A stretch of DNA of 64,000 bases from Clostridia bacterium (GCA_017502875.1 JAFVUF010000009.1:1-64000); one strand, 5' to 3'. Shown: positions 40,477-50,288, numbered from the stretch's first letter. Numbers and translations are program-made. The notes: generated by a model not told the origin, from the sequence alone.

Positions 40477-41418
40477 ATGTACGACGAAATAGATTACGTA
40501 TATGAGGTTTATAAGGAGAAAAGCTTCTCAGCTGCCGCAAAGAATCTTTACGTTTCACAGCCTGCCCTTTCCTCGTCTATTAAAAAAATAGAGGCTCGCC
40601 TCGGAATCACCATATTCGACAGAAGCAGTCAGCCGATAGCGCTTACCGAGGAGGGCAAGGTCTACATAGAGGCGGTTGAGCGCATAAGAGCTATAAAGAA
40701 CGGGCTTGAAACACGCCTGTCTGATATGTCAAAGCTAAAAACAGGACATATAACCGTCAGCGGCGAGAATTATATTTCGTCATTTATATACCCGAAAATA
40801 ATAATCGAATTTATGGAGCGCTACGGAGGCATAAATATCGAGATGGTGGAGTCTAATTCTCACGACCTTCAAAATCAGCTTCTTAGCGAAAACGTAGACC
40901 TGCTTATTGATTATAAGTTTGACCCGGCGCTTTATGATTCCTATCCGATTACGGTGGAGCATATTATCCTTTGCGTTCCGAAGAAGCTCGCGATAAACGA
41001 GCGCTTAAAGGACTATCAGCTTACGGCAAGGGATATTAAGAACGGTAAGCATTTAAAGTCAAGCTGCGACGGAGTTCATCTGCGTGAGTTTGCCGACGAG
41101 ATGTTTGTTATACTTAAAAAGGGTAACTATTCGCACCGTCATTCAATGGAGCTTTGTGCGGAGGCAGGCTTTACGCCGAAGGTTAAGATATACCCTGACC
41201 AGATGATAACCTCGTATAACATGAGCCGCGCGGGAATGGGAATTTCGCTTATTCCCGACCTGCTTATATACGCTTCGCCCGAATCGGGTAAATGCGTGTA
41301 CTATAAGCTGCTTGACGCAAGCTCGCTGCGCCAGCTCTGTCTCGGCTTCAAAAAGAACCGCTATATGAGCCGCGCGGTTGAGGCGTTTATCAAAACCGCG
41401 CTGGAAGTGTATAAATGA
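40477..41418 (+). CDS. LysR-family transcriptional regulator
   Basis: 313-residue regulator. The N-terminal winged helix-turn-helix (residues ~1-60) has SFSAAAKNLYVSQPALSSSIKKIEARLG, and a periplasmic-binding-like effector domain follows. The effector and targets are unknown; LysR genes often control a divergent neighbour, but upstream here is rpmB on the same strand, so the target is probably elsewhere. ACGGAGA precedes the ATG and a terminator follows. Confidence 0.93.
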   Translation: MYDEIDYVYEVYKEKSFSAAAKNLYVSQPALSSSIKKIEARLGITIFDRSSQPIALTEEGKVYIEAVERIRAIKNGLETRLSDMSKLKTGHITVSGENYISSFIYPKIIIEFMERYGGINIEMVESNSHDLQNQLLSENVDLLIDYKFDPALYDSYPITVEHIILCVPKKLAINERLKDYQLTARDIKNGKHLKSSCDGVHLREFADEMFVILKKGNYSHRHSMELCAEAGFTPKVKIYPDQMITSYNMSRAGMGISLIPDLLIYASPESGKCVYYKLLDASSLRQLCLGFKKNRYMSRAVEAFIKTALEVYK

Positions 41419-41488
41419 GTATATTAATAATATAACCGACTGTCTTATTTAGGCACAACCGGCAATGACGAAAAAGTAAAGAAAAAAT

Positions 41489-41520
41489 AGGGGCTTTTAT
41501 CATAAAGCTCCTGTTTTTTA
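41489..41520 (+). terminator. Terminator after the LysR gene
   Basis: AGGGGCTTT pairs with AAAGCTCCT (one G-T), then GTTTTTTA. Confidence 0.85.
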
Positions 41521-41641
41521 TTTTCAGCAAAAAAATCAGAAAAAAATTGATTTTAATATTTCTCAAACATTATAGGTAAAATTCAAAAACAAAAGGGGTG
41601 TAAAATAAGGCTACAATAACAAAGAAACGAGGTAAACAAAA

Positions 41642-41989
41642 ATGGCAGAGAAAAATGATAGCTTTGTAGCGCGCAAGATACGCAGTGAGTACGAGGAAAA
41701 GCAGACAGGTAAGATAGAGGAGCTTAAAGCGCTTGACTCAAAGGTAAAGAAGCCCGCTACTGTATTCGGTTACGTTTTCGGTACGGCAGGCGCGCTCGTT
41801 ATGGGAAGCGGAATGTCGCTTGCTATGGGGGTAATAGGCAGTATGCCGATTGTAGGCGTTTTAGTAGGTCTTGCGGGAATCCTTATGGTGTCCGTAACCT
41901 ATCCTATCTACAAGAAGATACTTGCGAGCAGACGTAAGAAGTATAGCGATGCTATAATCAAGCTCAGCGAAGAAATAATAAACGAGTAA
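41642..41989 (+). CDS. Small membrane protein, paralog of the 44105 gene
   Basis: 115-residue protein with a charged N-terminal ~35 residues, two hydrophobic segments (~38-62 and 66-87) and a charged C-terminal helix. It shares layout and short matches (a Lys/Glu-rich head with a LDSKVKK-like segment, ...YPIYKK, and a final LSEEII) with the protein at 44105 (LDKSVLQK, YPAYIYVEKK, LTDELLK). I know no function. It precedes a basic coiled-coil gene and a two-component system. Confidence 0.78.
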   Translation: MAEKNDSFVARKIRSEYEEKQTGKIEELKALDSKVKKPATVFGYVFGTAGALVMGSGMSLAMGVIGSMPIVGVLVGLAGILMVSVTYPIYKKILASRRKKYSDAIIKLSEEIINE

Positions 41990-42020
41990 TAAAATAATAT
42001 TTATAAAGGAGAAAATAACA

Positions 42021-42272
42021 ATGGGAATCAAGAATTTTTTTAAGAAGGCATTCAGCGACATGAAGGAGGATGCAAAGGCGCAGCACGAGGTAGACAAGGC
42101 TAACTTCGCGGCAGCTAAGGCGGAGTCGAAGGCTCAGTTTAAAGAGGCGAAGGCTATGGGTAAGAGCGAAACCCGCAAGGCTATTATGCAGGAAAGGCGC
42201 GATGAGCAGATTGCCGAGGCTAATAAGAGAAAGGCAGAGGCTGACGCCCGTATCGAAAAATTAAGCAAATAA
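42021..42272 (+). CDS. Small basic coiled-coil protein
   Basis: 83-residue protein, almost entirely Lys/Glu/Ala and predicted to be one long helix. The start MGIKNFFKKAF is amphipathic and could lie on the membrane. No recognised family. AAAGGAGA precedes the ATG. It lies 31 bases after the small membrane protein and 78 bases before the response regulator, so the three may form one stress-response unit. Confidence 0.75.
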   Translation: MGIKNFFKKAFSDMKEDAKAQHEVDKANFAAAKAESKAQFKEAKAMGKSETRKAIMQERRDEQIAEANKRKAEADARIEKLSK

Positions 42273-42350
42273 TTTTTGAGATAACTCCTTTCTATAACAA
42301 TATTTTAACATTTCCTTGTTATAATTAATTATAAATTAAAGGAGATTATT

Positions 42351-43028
42351 ATGTTTAGGATACTTGTCGTAGAGGATGAACCGGAGCTTAACCGTACCGT
42401 ATGTACGTTTTTGAACAGAAACGGCTATGAGGCAAAGGGCTGTGCCTCGGTTTCAGAGGCGTATGACCTTATATTCGGAGGCGAGGTCTTTGATCTCGTC
42501 ATTTCCGATATAATGATGCCAGGGGCGGACGGCTTTGAGCTTGCGGAAAGTATACGCGAGCTTAATAGCGAGCTGCCGATAATTTTTGTTACCGCCAGAG
42601 ACGATATGACCTCAAAGCAGAGGGGATTCCGTATAGGTATTGATGATTATATGGTAAAGCCCATAGAGCTTGACGAGCTTCTGATGCGTATAGGTGCTAT
42701 ACTTCGCAGAGCGAAGATAGCGTCGAGCAAACGAATAACGGTAGGCTCGCTTACGCTTGACGCGGAGGAGAGGGCGGCATACCTTGACGGAGAGGAAATA
42801 AGACTCACATCAAGAGAATTCAACATTATATATAAGCTGCTGTCGTATCCTAAAAAGACGTTCACACGCAGTCAGCTGCTGGATGAGTTTTGGAATATGG
42901 ACAGCGATACAGGACCTCGGGCGGTTGACGTTTATATGACTAAGCTGCGTGATAAGTTCGCTTGCTGTGAGGATTTCGAAATAGTAACAGTTCACGGAAT
43001 GGGCTATAAGGCGGTGCTAAAAAGATGA
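42351..43028 (+). CDS. OmpR-family response regulator
   Basis: 225-residue two-component regulator. The receiver domain (1-~115) has the acidic pair E8/D9, phosphorylated D53 in ISDIMMPG, T in VTARDD and K in MVKPIE. The C-terminal winged helix (~130-225) has LTSREFNIIYKLL and the HGMGYKA hairpin. AAAGGAGAT precedes the ATG. Its stop overlaps the kinase start by 4 bases (ATGA), so the pair is translationally coupled. Confidence 0.95.
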   Translation: MFRILVVEDEPELNRTVCTFLNRNGYEAKGCASVSEAYDLIFGGEVFDLVISDIMMPGADGFELAESIRELNSELPIIFVTARDDMTSKQRGFRIGIDDYMVKPIELDELLMRIGAILRRAKIASSKRITVGSLTLDAEERAAYLDGEEIRLTSREFNIIYKLLSYPKKTFTRSQLLDEFWNMDSDTGPRAVDVYMTKLRDKFACCEDFEIVTVHGMGYKAVLKR

Positions 43029-44098
43029 AAAAGGATGTTCTTTTGGCAATCTGGCGCTTTGTTAACCGCGCGCTTGTGTTCTTTTTGCTGATAGCGTTCG
43101 TAACTACCTGCTGTATGATGTTGTTTATGCAAACGGTTATGGCGGAGACGGGCATAGAATTCACTAACGCGCATATCGAGCTTGCGGCAAAGCTGACATT
43201 TTTGAATGTTCTGCTTATAACGCTTACTTGCACAGTAATCGACACGGTAAAAAGACGCTTTACCGTTACCTTGCCGATAAAACGGATAAGCGAGGCGGCT
43301 CAGGCAATGATAGACGGCGATTTCAGTGTCCGCATAAAGCATATAGGCGGATTTGGCAGATACGACGGCTTCAATGAGATAATCGACTGTATCAATATGA
43401 TAGCGAAGGAGCTTGGCGGTATAGAGACGCTTCGCAGCGATTTTATTTCGAGCGTTTCGCACGAGCTTAAAACTCCGCTTGCGATAATAAAAAATTACGC
43501 CGCGATGCTGGAAAAGGATATACTCAGCGAAGCGGAAAAAAAGGAATATATAAGCAAAATTTCGCAGAGCTGCGATAGACTTGGCTCGCTTGTAAGTAAT
43601 ATACTTAAGCTTAATAAGCTTGAAAATCAGCAGCTGTTTTTAAAGGCTGACGAATATGAGCTTGGCGAACAGATATGCGAGTGCTTTCTCGGATTTGAGG
43701 AGATATTCGAGGAAAAGAGTCTTGATATCGAGACCGATATAGCGGACGGCATAATTGTGAAAAGCGACCCCGAGCTTCTGGCGCTTGTTTGGAACAATCT
43801 GTTTTCCAACGCCGTAAAGTTTACGGATAACGGCGGCAAAATATCGGTCAGTCTTAAAAGCGACGGTGATTATGCCGTCGTGTCCGTTAGCGATACGGGC
43901 TGCGGAATATCCGGCGAAACGGGAAAGCATATCTTTGATAAATTTTATCAGGGGGATAACTCGCATAGCCAAAACGGTAACGGTCTTGGTCTTGCGCTTG
44001 TAAAAAGAGTTATAGATATCACGGGCGCGGAAATATCCGTTGAAAGTAAAATTAATGAGGGCAGCTGCTTCACGGTCAGGCTGAAAAAGGAGAAGTAA
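43025..44098 (+). CDS. Sensor histidine kinase
   Basis: 357-residue membrane kinase. Two N-terminal transmembrane helices (~10-38 and 55-74) enclose a very short outside loop, so it probably senses the membrane itself or a partner protein. A HAMP-like segment follows (~75-130), then the phosphoacceptor H146 in SSVSHELKTPLA, N-box WNNLFSNAVKFT, G1 DTGCGI and G2 NGNGLGLALV. It acts with the preceding regulator; the flanking small membrane proteins are candidate targets or modulators. Confidence 0.94.
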   Translation: MKKDVLLAIWRFVNRALVFFLLIAFVTTCCMMLFMQTVMAETGIEFTNAHIELAAKLTFLNVLLITLTCTVIDTVKRRFTVTLPIKRISEAAQAMIDGDFSVRIKHIGGFGRYDGFNEIIDCINMIAKELGGIETLRSDFISSVSHELKTPLAIIKNYAAMLEKDILSEAEKKEYISKISQSCDRLGSLVSNILKLNKLENQQLFLKADEYELGEQICECFLGFEEIFEEKSLDIETDIADGIIVKSDPELLALVWNNLFSNAVKFTDNGGKISVSLKSDGDYAVVSVSDTGCGISGETGKHIFDKFYQGDNSHSQNGNGLGLALVKRVIDITGAEISVESKINEGSCFTVRLKKEK

Positions 44099-44104
44099 AG
44101 AACA

Positions 44105-44488
44105 ATGATTGATAATAACGGTGGGAAATTTCAGTTTTCCTATTCAGCAGCGGAGCGCGCGGAGGTCGAAAGAATCCGTAAGCGTTATTTGCCGAGAGAG
44201 GAAAGTAAGCTGGATAAGATAAAAAAGCTCGATAAATCCGTTTTACAGAAAAGCACGATGTATTCGATAATTATAGGCGTCGTCGGAGCTGTTTTACTCG
44301 GTATAGGGCTTTCGTGTATACTCGTATGGGGCGCGATAAAGCTTGTATTTGGTCTTGGCATAGTCATTGGAGTTTTCGGGCTCGCTATAATTGCTCTTGC
44401 GTACCCGGCGTATATCTACGTTGAGAAAAAAGAACGCGAAAGAGTTGCTCCTGAGATAATCAGACTAACAGATGAACTGCTGAAGTAA
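44105..44488 (+). CDS. Small membrane protein, paralog of the 41642 gene
   Basis: 127-residue protein with a charged N-terminal 50 residues (AERAEVERIRKRY), two hydrophobic segments (~53-78 and 80-103) and a charged C-terminal helix ending in LTDELLK. It starts 6 bases after the kinase gene and ends at a strong terminator, so it belongs to the same transcript. Layout and motif order match the protein at 41642. Confidence 0.8.
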   Translation: MIDNNGGKFQFSYSAAERAEVERIRKRYLPREESKLDKIKKLDKSVLQKSTMYSIIIGVVGAVLLGIGLSCILVWGAIKLVFGLGIVIGVFGLAIIALAYPAYIYVEKKERERVAPEIIRLTDELLK

Positions 44489-44518
44489 AAAGGTTGAGTC
44501 ATATGACTCAACCTTTTT
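44487..44518 (+). terminator. Terminator after the two-component operon
   Basis: AAAAGGTTGAGTCAT pairs with ATGACTCAACCTTTT, a near-perfect 15-bp palindrome, then T; usable in both directions. Confidence 0.92.
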
Positions 44519-44622
44519 AATGTTTTACAGATTTTTATAAAATTCCCTCAAACAATGCCTATCGACGTCCACCGTGTACGCACGAATAAAGGCGTCGTCA
44601 TTCCGCCACAGGGCGTTCCCTG

Positions 44623-45357
44623 TCAGAAAGCGGGGCCGTTCCAGTTGTGGTAAACCTGCTGAACGTCGTCGTCCTCCTCAAGCTTGTCGAGAAGAATAGT
44701 CATAAACTTAACGTCCTCCTCGCTTTCAAGGTCAACGTAGTTCTGGGGAATCTTTGAAAGATCAGCGGAGCTGAGCTTGACGCCCTTTGCGGTGAGCGCC
44801 TCGGAGACAGCGGCAAGATCGGCGGGATCGGTGGTTATCTCGTAGATATCGTCGTCCTCGGAATCGAAGTCCTCGGCGCCCGCGTCGAGAGCAAGCTCCA
44901 TAAGCTCGTCCTCCTCTAAATCGCAGTCCTCCTTTTCGATTGTGATGAGACCCTTTTGATCGAACATAAAGCTTACGCAGCCGTTGTTACCCATATTTCC
45001 GTGATATTTGGAGAAAGCCGCGCGTACGTTCGCAACCGTTCTGACCGAGTTGTCGGTAGCGGTCTCAACGATAACAGCGACTCCGCCGGGGCCGTAACCC
45101 TCGTAGGTAATCTCCTTATAGTCCTTCTTTTCCTCTGTCGCCTTTTTGATGATACGGTCGATGTTGTCGTTAGGAACGTTGTTAGCCTTCGCCTTTACGA
45201 TAAGCTCACGGAGCTTACTGTTGGAGGCGGGGTTAGCGCCGCCCTCACGGATAGCGATAGCTATTTCCTTACCTATTCTTGTGAAAACCTTAGCGCGCGC
45301 CGCGTCGGTCTTTGATTTCTTGGCTTGAATATTGTGCCATTTGCTGTGTCCTGACAT
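44623..45357 (-). CDS. YebC/PmpR-family protein
   Basis: 244-residue member of the YebC family, variously described as a transcription regulator and, more recently, a translation factor for proline-rich stretches. The start SGHSKWHNIQAKKSKTDA is diagnostic; AREGGANPASN-like and EEDDDVQQVYHNW segments match. GAGAGGA precedes the ATG. It lies downstream of argS on the minus strand, separated by the two-hairpin element. Confidence 0.93.
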   Translation of the reverse strand: MSGHSKWHNIQAKKSKTDAARAKVFTRIGKEIAIAIREGGANPASNSKLRELIVKAKANNVPNDNIDRIIKKATEEKKDYKEITYEGYGPGGVAVIVETATDNSVRTVANVRAAFSKYHGNMGNNGCVSFMFDQKGLITIEKEDCDLEEDELMELALDAGAEDFDSEDDDIYEITTDPADLAAVSEALTAKGVKLSSADLSKIPQNYVDLESEEDVKFMTILLDKLEEDDDVQQVYHNWNGPAF

Positions 45358-45460
45358 AGTTTTTTATCCTCTCGGTTTTTTATCTGTTTTATTGTTAGCT
45401 TTAAGTGTGGATTCTGTGAGTGTGGTACACTATTCTTTAAAGAAAATAGATGAGGTTATC

Positions 45461-45534
45461 TCTTACACCGATAGTTTCTGCTATCGGTGTAAGAGAGTTC
45501 TTTGCGCAGCTTTCTTTCAAGAAAGCGCGTATTC
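45461..45534 (-). repeat. Two-hairpin element, copy 3 (after argS)
   Basis: Read on the minus strand: ATACGCGCTTTCT, loop TGAA, AGAAAGCTGCGC, linker, then ACACCGATAG pairing with CTATCGGTGT. It has the same orientation relative to the gene as after glnS and alaS and begins ~18 bases past the argS stop. Confidence 0.88.
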
Positions 45535-45551
45535 CTCTTGCAGAATTGACC

Positions 45552-47306
45552 TTATATCTTCTCAGGGGCTTTCATGCAGATAAGCGAGAAAGCGGATTTG
45601 AGAACGTAGCCCGTGGACTTGGTAAGCGCAAGACGTGTTTTAAGCACCTTGTCATCGTCCGCTGAAAGAACGGGGCAGTTATGATAAAAGCGGTTAAAGA
45701 GCGTTGCGGTATCGAAGATATAGTGAGTGATAACCGACGGCTCGTAGGAGTCGAGCGCGTTCTTAACCTTTTCGGGAAAGAGCGCAAGCTGCTTAACAAG
45801 CGCAAACTCGTCGTCGCTTGTAATAACCGCGTCCTTTGCGTCAATGTCGGCGGTCTTGCCAAGCTCAGCCGCCTTTGTAAGAATACTGCAAGTACGCGCG
45901 TATGTGTACTGAGCGTACGGACCGGTGTTTCCGTCAAAGCTCAGCGCGTCGTCCATAACGAAGGACGAGGACTTGTTAATTCCGCCGAGCAGATAGTAGT
46001 AGATGATAGCGCCGATACCGACAGCCTCAGCCACGGCTTCCTTGTTTTCAAGCTCAGGGTTCTTTTCCTCGATGACGGAGCGAACCTTATCGACTGCCTG
46101 ACCGAATACGTCGCGCAGAAGCAGGACGTTTCCGTGTCTTGTTGAGAGCTTAACTCCCGCAACGCTGATAGTTCCGTAAGGAACGTGAACGAGCTTGTCG
46201 TACCAATCGTAGCCCATCATCTCAACGACCTTGAACCACTGCTTAAAGTGGAGGCTCTGCTGGTCAGCGGTAACGTAAACGCACTTGTCAAAATTATAGG
46301 TCTTATGTCTGTAAACCGCCGCCGCGATATCACGGGTGGGGTAGAGCGTCGTGCCGTCGCGTTTAAGAATAAGGCAGGGCGGCATCTTGTACTCGGACAA
46401 ATCAACGATAGAAGCGCCGTCGTCTATTTTAAGCAGACCTAACTTGCGGAGCTTCTCAACCTGTTCGGGCATCTTGTCGGTGTAGAACGACTCGCCAAGA
46501 TAAGAATCAAAGGTCATGTCGAGCTGCGCGTAGGTCTTTTCGTATTCCTTCATGGAGATATCCTTGAACCACTTCCAAAGCTCGATATTGTCGGGGTCGC
46601 CAAGCTCAAGCTTGCGGAACTCTGCTCTCGCTTCGTCAGCCAGCTCCTTATTTCCGGGAATATTGTTGTCCGGGTCGCCGTCTATTTCGTGGTTTATGCG
46701 GACGTAAAGGTCAACCAGAACGTCAATTCCACCCTTTTCAACCTCCTCCTTTTTGCCCCATTTGCGATAAGCGACCATGAGCTTACCGAACTGAGTTCCC
46801 CAGTCGCCGAGGTAGTTTATACCTACGCATTTATATCCTGAAAACTCATGAAGCTTCTTTATGGAATGTCCGATAACGGTGGTGCCGAGATGACCGATAT
46901 GGAAGGGCTTGCAGATGTTGGGCGAGGAGTAGTCAAGAACTACGGTCTTACCCTTGCCCTCGTCGCTTCCTCCGAATTTATCCTTTTTAGTCAGCATTTC
47001 CGCAAGCGCCTCGGAGGCAAACGCGGTCTTGTTAAAATAAAAATTGAGGTATCCGCCCGCCTGCTCCACCTTATCTATAAGGCTGTCGGAGACGAGTCTT
47101 TCCTTGATGTCCGCCGCTATCATAGGAGGCGCCTTACGGAGCGCCTTGCTTAAACGGAAGCAGGGGAAGGCGAGGTCGCCCTTATCGGCTGAGGGGGGAT
47201 ATTCGAGCATAGCTACGATATCCTTATCGGTTGGAACGTCCGCCATACCTATTTCTTTGAGCGCCGCCGAAACAAGCGATGCTATTTTGAGCTTTGCAAA
47301 TATCAT
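45552..47306 (-). CDS. argS: Arginine-tRNA ligase
   Basis: Class I synthetase for tRNA-Arg. The 584-residue product has the N-terminal Add1 domain, the HIGH motif in SSPNICKPFHIGHLGTT, the STRHGN loop that replaces KMSKS in many ArgRS, and the C-terminal DALR anticodon domain with the family's final segment ALTKSTGYVLKSAFSLI. AAAGGA precedes the ATG. It has its own consensus promoter. Confidence 0.96.
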   Translation of the reverse strand: MIFAKLKIASLVSAALKEIGMADVPTDKDIVAMLEYPPSADKGDLAFPCFRLSKALRKAPPMIAADIKERLVSDSLIDKVEQAGGYLNFYFNKTAFASEALAEMLTKKDKFGGSDEGKGKTVVLDYSSPNICKPFHIGHLGTTVIGHSIKKLHEFSGYKCVGINYLGDWGTQFGKLMVAYRKWGKKEEVEKGGIDVLVDLYVRINHEIDGDPDNNIPGNKELADEARAEFRKLELGDPDNIELWKWFKDISMKEYEKTYAQLDMTFDSYLGESFYTDKMPEQVEKLRKLGLLKIDDGASIVDLSEYKMPPCLILKRDGTTLYPTRDIAAAVYRHKTYNFDKCVYVTADQQSLHFKQWFKVVEMMGYDWYDKLVHVPYGTISVAGVKLSTRHGNVLLLRDVFGQAVDKVRSVIEEKNPELENKEAVAEAVGIGAIIYYYLLGGINKSSSFVMDDALSFDGNTGPYAQYTYARTCSILTKAAELGKTADIDAKDAVITSDDEFALVKQLALFPEKVKNALDSYEPSVITHYIFDTATLFNRFYHNCPVLSADDDKVLKTRLALTKSTGYVLKSAFSLICMKAPEKI

Positions 47307-47371
47307 TTTTTATGTCCTTTGCTATAATAATAAATCGGTTTTATGACAGTAAACACAAATATACAAATAGT

Positions 47372-47400
47372 ATTATACTATATATAATATCTATTGTCAA
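47372..47400 (-). promoter_or_regulatory. Promoter of argS
   Basis: Minus strand: TTGACA (complement of 47395-47400), 17 bases, TATAAT (complement of 47372-47377); exact consensus. Confidence 0.9.
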
Positions 47401-47478
47401 GGGCTTTACGAACGGTTTTTGTTAATTAAAACAAATTTTGAATTCGAAAAATTTAGTATATAATTTTTGGATATTCTA

Positions 47479-47536
47479 TTGACAATAACCACAAGATGTG
47501 GTATACTGTACATGTGGTCAATACCATATAAACCAC
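47479..47536 (+). promoter_or_regulatory. Promoter of pflB with overlapping TGTGGT dyads
   Basis: TTGACA (47479-47484), 17 bases, TATACT (47502-47507). ACCACA (47488), TGTGGT (47497), TGTGGT (47513) and ACCAC (47532) form nested inverted repeats over the spacer and start region, a plausible repressor site. I do not recognise the binding protein. Confidence 0.75.
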
Positions 47537-47552
47537 GAAATCTAATAAAATA

Positions 47553-47644
47553 CGGATCTCTGACGGAATAACGGCCTTTTTTGTAAAAGGCGTTTGTGGA
47601 ATCAACCACGGTGAGATTCGAGGCTTGCCGACCGTCTGGGCAAC
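47553..47644 (+). promoter_or_regulatory. ZTP riboswitch (pfl motif)
   Basis: Conserved blocks of the ZMP/ZTP-sensing class are present: CGGATCTCTGACGG, the arm TGTGGAATCAACCACGG, GTGAGATTC, and the distal pseudoknot strand GCCGACCGTCTGGGC. The class senses AICAR nucleotides, which build up when 10-formyl-THF is short. Its placement before pyruvate formate-lyase, a formate source, is the setting that gave the motif its name. Confidence 0.93.
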
Positions 47645-47676
47645 ATCCTCCAAAACGGGAGGGTGCTGCTTTTTTT
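47640..47676 (+). terminator. ZTP-controlled terminator
   Basis: GCAACATCCTCC (47640-47651) pairs with GGGAGGGTGCTGC (47657-47669), then seven T. Its 5' arm overlaps the last bases of the riboswitch, so ligand binding should prevent the terminator and turn pflB on. Confidence 0.9.
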
Positions 47677-47754
47677 GTCCTTCGCTCAGTCCGCATCTGC
47701 GCAGGACAACACCGTCAGAGTTGGATAAAAACTATGAAAAAGGAGAAAAAGGAA

Positions 47755-49983
47755 ATGTTTGAGCAGTGGAACGGATTTAAAAATGGCGCGTGGCAGAATG
47801 AGATCAACGTCAGGGATTTCATTCAGCTTAACTATACGCCCTACGAGGGAGATGACAGCTTCCTTTGCGGAGCTACCGAAAGAACCGAGAGATTAAATAA
47901 AAAGTTTTCCGAGCTTCTTGCTGAGGAGCAGAGGAGAGGCGGAGTGCTTGATATAGACACCGAAACGGTAACCTCGCTTACCGCGTACGCGCCCGGATAT
48001 CTTGATAAGGAAAACGAGATAATAGTCGGACTTCAGACCGATGAGCCGCTTAAAAGAGGAGTAAACCCCTTCGGCGGTATAAATATGACGAGAAAGGCGT
48101 GCAAGGCGTACGGCTATCAGCTTTCCGAGAGCGTCGAGAAGAGCTTTAAGTACAGGACAACGCATAACGACGGAGTTTTCCGCGTATATAACGAGGCGAT
48201 AAGAGCCGCCCGTCATACAGGCATAATCACAGGTCTGCCCGACGCATACGGCAGAGGAAGAATTATAGGCGATTACAGAAGAGTCGCTCTTTACGGAGTG
48301 GACAAGCTTATTGAGGAGAAGCAGAAGGACAAGGCTGTCCTTGCGAGCAAGAACGTTCTCGGCGACGATATCCGTCAGCTTGAGGAGGTGTTCCAGCAGA
48401 TAAACTTCCTTGGAAAGCTTAAAGAGATGGCTGCAATGTACGGCTACGATATCTCCGTTCCCGCAAAGGATTCCAAGGAGGCTGTTCAGTGGCTGTATTT
48501 CGGATACCTCGGAGCTATCAAGGAGCAGAACGGCGCGGCGATGAGTCTTGGCAGAACCTCTACCTTCCTTGATATTTACTTTGAGCGTGATCTTAAAAAC
48601 GGAGTATATACCGAAAGCGAGATACAGGAAATAGTTGACGATTTCGTAATGAAGCTCCGTATGGCGCGGCACCTCCGTACCCCCGAATATAACGATTTGT
48701 TCGCGGGCGACCCGATGTGGATAACCGAGGCTATCGGCGGTATGGGCGTTGACGGCAGAACGCTTGTTACAAAGTCCTCCTTCCGTATACTTAACACCCT
48801 GTACAATCTCAATCCCTCTGCCGAGCCTAACCTTACGGTTCTCTGGTCGGACAGACTTCCGGCGGGCTTCAAGAGGTTTGCGGCTAAGGTCTCGTGCGAC
48901 ACCGATTCCATTCAGTACGAAAACGACGAGGTAATGCGCCCCAAGTTTGGCGACGACTACGCTATAGCCTGCTGCGTTTCCGCTATGAGAGTAGGTAAGG
49001 ATATGCAGTTCTTCGGAGCAAGAGCTAACCTTGTTAAGCTGCTTCTTCTCAGCCTTAACGGCGGACGCGACGAAAAGAGCGGAGAACAGATAGCGCCCGC
49101 GGGTAAGAAATTCGAGGGTGAGTACCTTGATTACGGCACCGTTATCGAGCTTATGAACGAGTACCGTCCGTGGCTTGCCCAGACCTATGTCAAAGCGATG
49201 AATATGATTCACTATATGCACGATAAGTATGCGTACGAGAAGATCCAGATGGCGCTTCACGATACAGACGTCCATCGCTTTATGGCGTTTGGAATAGCGG
49301 GACTTTCCGTGCTTGCGGATTCGCTTTCCGCTATCAAGCACGCCAAGGTCAAGGTCATTCGCGACGACACGGGACTTATCACCGATTTCGTTACCGAGGG
49401 AGATTTCCCCAAGTACGGAAACGATGACGACCGCGTAGACCTCATAGCGAAGGAGCAGGTAGAGTGCTTCTTTAACGAGCTTAAAAAGATTCCGACGTAC
49501 AGAAACGCGGAGCATACGCTCTCTATCCTCACCATTACCTCTAACGTTGTTTACGGTAAAAAGACGGGTAATACCCCCGATGGCAGACGCGCCGGCGAGC
49601 CGTTTGCACCGGGCGCTAACCCTATGCACGGACGTGATAGCAGCGGAGCGCTTGCGTCGCTCAACTCCGTCGCCAAGCTGACCTATGACGTATGTAAGGA
49701 CGGTATCTCCAATACCTTCTGCATAATTCCGCAGGCGCTGGGCGCTGACGAGGAGACACGTTACGCGAATCTCGGCTCTATAATCGACGGATATTTCGCT
49801 CAGGGCGCGCAGCACATAAACGTAAACGTGTTCAACCGAGAGATGCTTATAGACGCCTCCGAGCACCCTGAAAAATATCCTAACCTTACTATAAGAGTTT
49901 CGGGTTACGCCGTAAACTTCCACAAGCTTTCAAAGGAGCAGCAGAAGGAGGTAATTGCCCGTACCTTCCACGGTTGTGTTTGA
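47755..49983 (+). CDS. pflB: Formate C-acetyltransferase (pyruvate formate-lyase)
   Basis: Glycyl-radical enzyme converting pyruvate and CoA to acetyl-CoA and formate under anaerobic conditions. The 742-residue product has the catalytic cysteine pair in [10 protein letters not shown] and the C-terminal radical site [10 protein letters not shown] chose ATG 47755 because AAGGAG lies 9 bases upstream; longer upstream frames run through the riboswitch. pflA follows after a 305-base gap holding repeats and a terminator. Confidence 0.97.
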   Translation: MFEQWNGFKNGAWQNEINVRDFIQLNYTPYEGDDSFLCGATERTERLNKKFSELLAEEQRRGGVLDIDTETVTSLTAYAPGYLDKENEIIVGLQTDEPLKRGVNPFGGINMTRKACKAYGYQLSESVEKSFKYRTTHNDGVFRVYNEAIRAARHTGIITGLPDAYGRGRIIGDYRRVALYGVDKLIEEKQKDKAVLASKNVLGDDIRQLEEVFQQINFLGKLKEMAAMYGYDISVPAKDSKEAVQWLYFGYLGAIKEQNGAAMSLGRTSTFLDIYFERDLKNGVYTESEIQEIVDDFVMKLRMARHLRTPEYNDLFAGDPMWITEAIGGMGVDGRTLVTKSSFRILNTLYNLNPSAEPNLTVLWSDRLPAGFKRFAAKVSCDTDSIQYENDEVMRPKFGDDYAIACCVSAMRVGKDMQFFGARANLVKLLLLSLNGGRDEKSGEQIAPAGKKFEGEYLDYGTVIELMNEYRPWLAQTYVKAMNMIHYMHDKYAYEKIQMALHDTDVHRFMAFGIAGLSVLADSLSAIKHAKVKVIRDDTGLITDFVTEGDFPKYGNDDDRVDLIAKEQVECFFNELKKIPTYRNAEHTLSILTITSNVVYGKKTGNTPDGRRAGEPFAPGANPMHGRDSSGALASLNSVAKLTYDVCKDGISNTFCIIPQALGADEETRYANLGSIIDGYFAQGAQHINVNVFNREMLIDASEHPEKYPNLTIRVSGYAVNFHKLSKEQQKEVIARTFHGCV

Positions 49984-50155
49984 CCGCGCCTTTTTTCGCC
50001 ATACGTCGTTGCTTCCTTGAAAGCAGCTCGACTTACGGGAAGTAAGCCTTCGCTTTGCTTGCGTCGTCGCGCCTCGTCTGACGAAAAAATTCATCGGTCA
50101 AGGGTGTTTGGTGGACGGATAAGGAGACCGCGCCTTTTTCCGCTATACGTTGCTT
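49982..50155. repeat. Spacer repeats between pflB and pflA, including 72-bp repeat copy 2
   Basis: 50008-50079 matches the 72-bp repeat in the tRNA-Arg leader (21169-21240). A separate ~33-base block starting GACCGCGCCTTTTT at 49982 recurs at 50126. No gene is visible in 49984-50288. Confidence 0.78.
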
Positions 50156-50196
50156 AATCCTTAAAAGTGTTTGCGCGTAAGCAGTAAATATCACAA

Positions 50197-50224
50197 AAAA
50201 GGGGCTGCTTTGCGGCCCCTTAAT
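50197..50224 (+). terminator. Terminator after pflB
   Basis: AAGGGGC pairs with GCCCCTT plus inner GC/GC pairs, A-rich before and T after; it may let some transcripts through to pflA. Confidence 0.75.
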
Positions 50225-50288
50225 TATCCTTAAATCACGGTTACGGGTTAGATATAACATCCGTTTCAAAAGAAAGGCGGTGTAAAAA

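Noticed and set aside
47596..47754. N-terminal extension of PflB by 53 residues
   Set aside because: It would translate the ZTP riboswitch and its terminator; the ATG at 47755 has the ribosome site.
47893..49923. 676-codon open frame on the minus strand opposite pflB
   Set aside because: It lies wholly inside pflB, has no ribosome site or recognisable domain, and its amino-acid content is that of an antisense shadow of biased codons.
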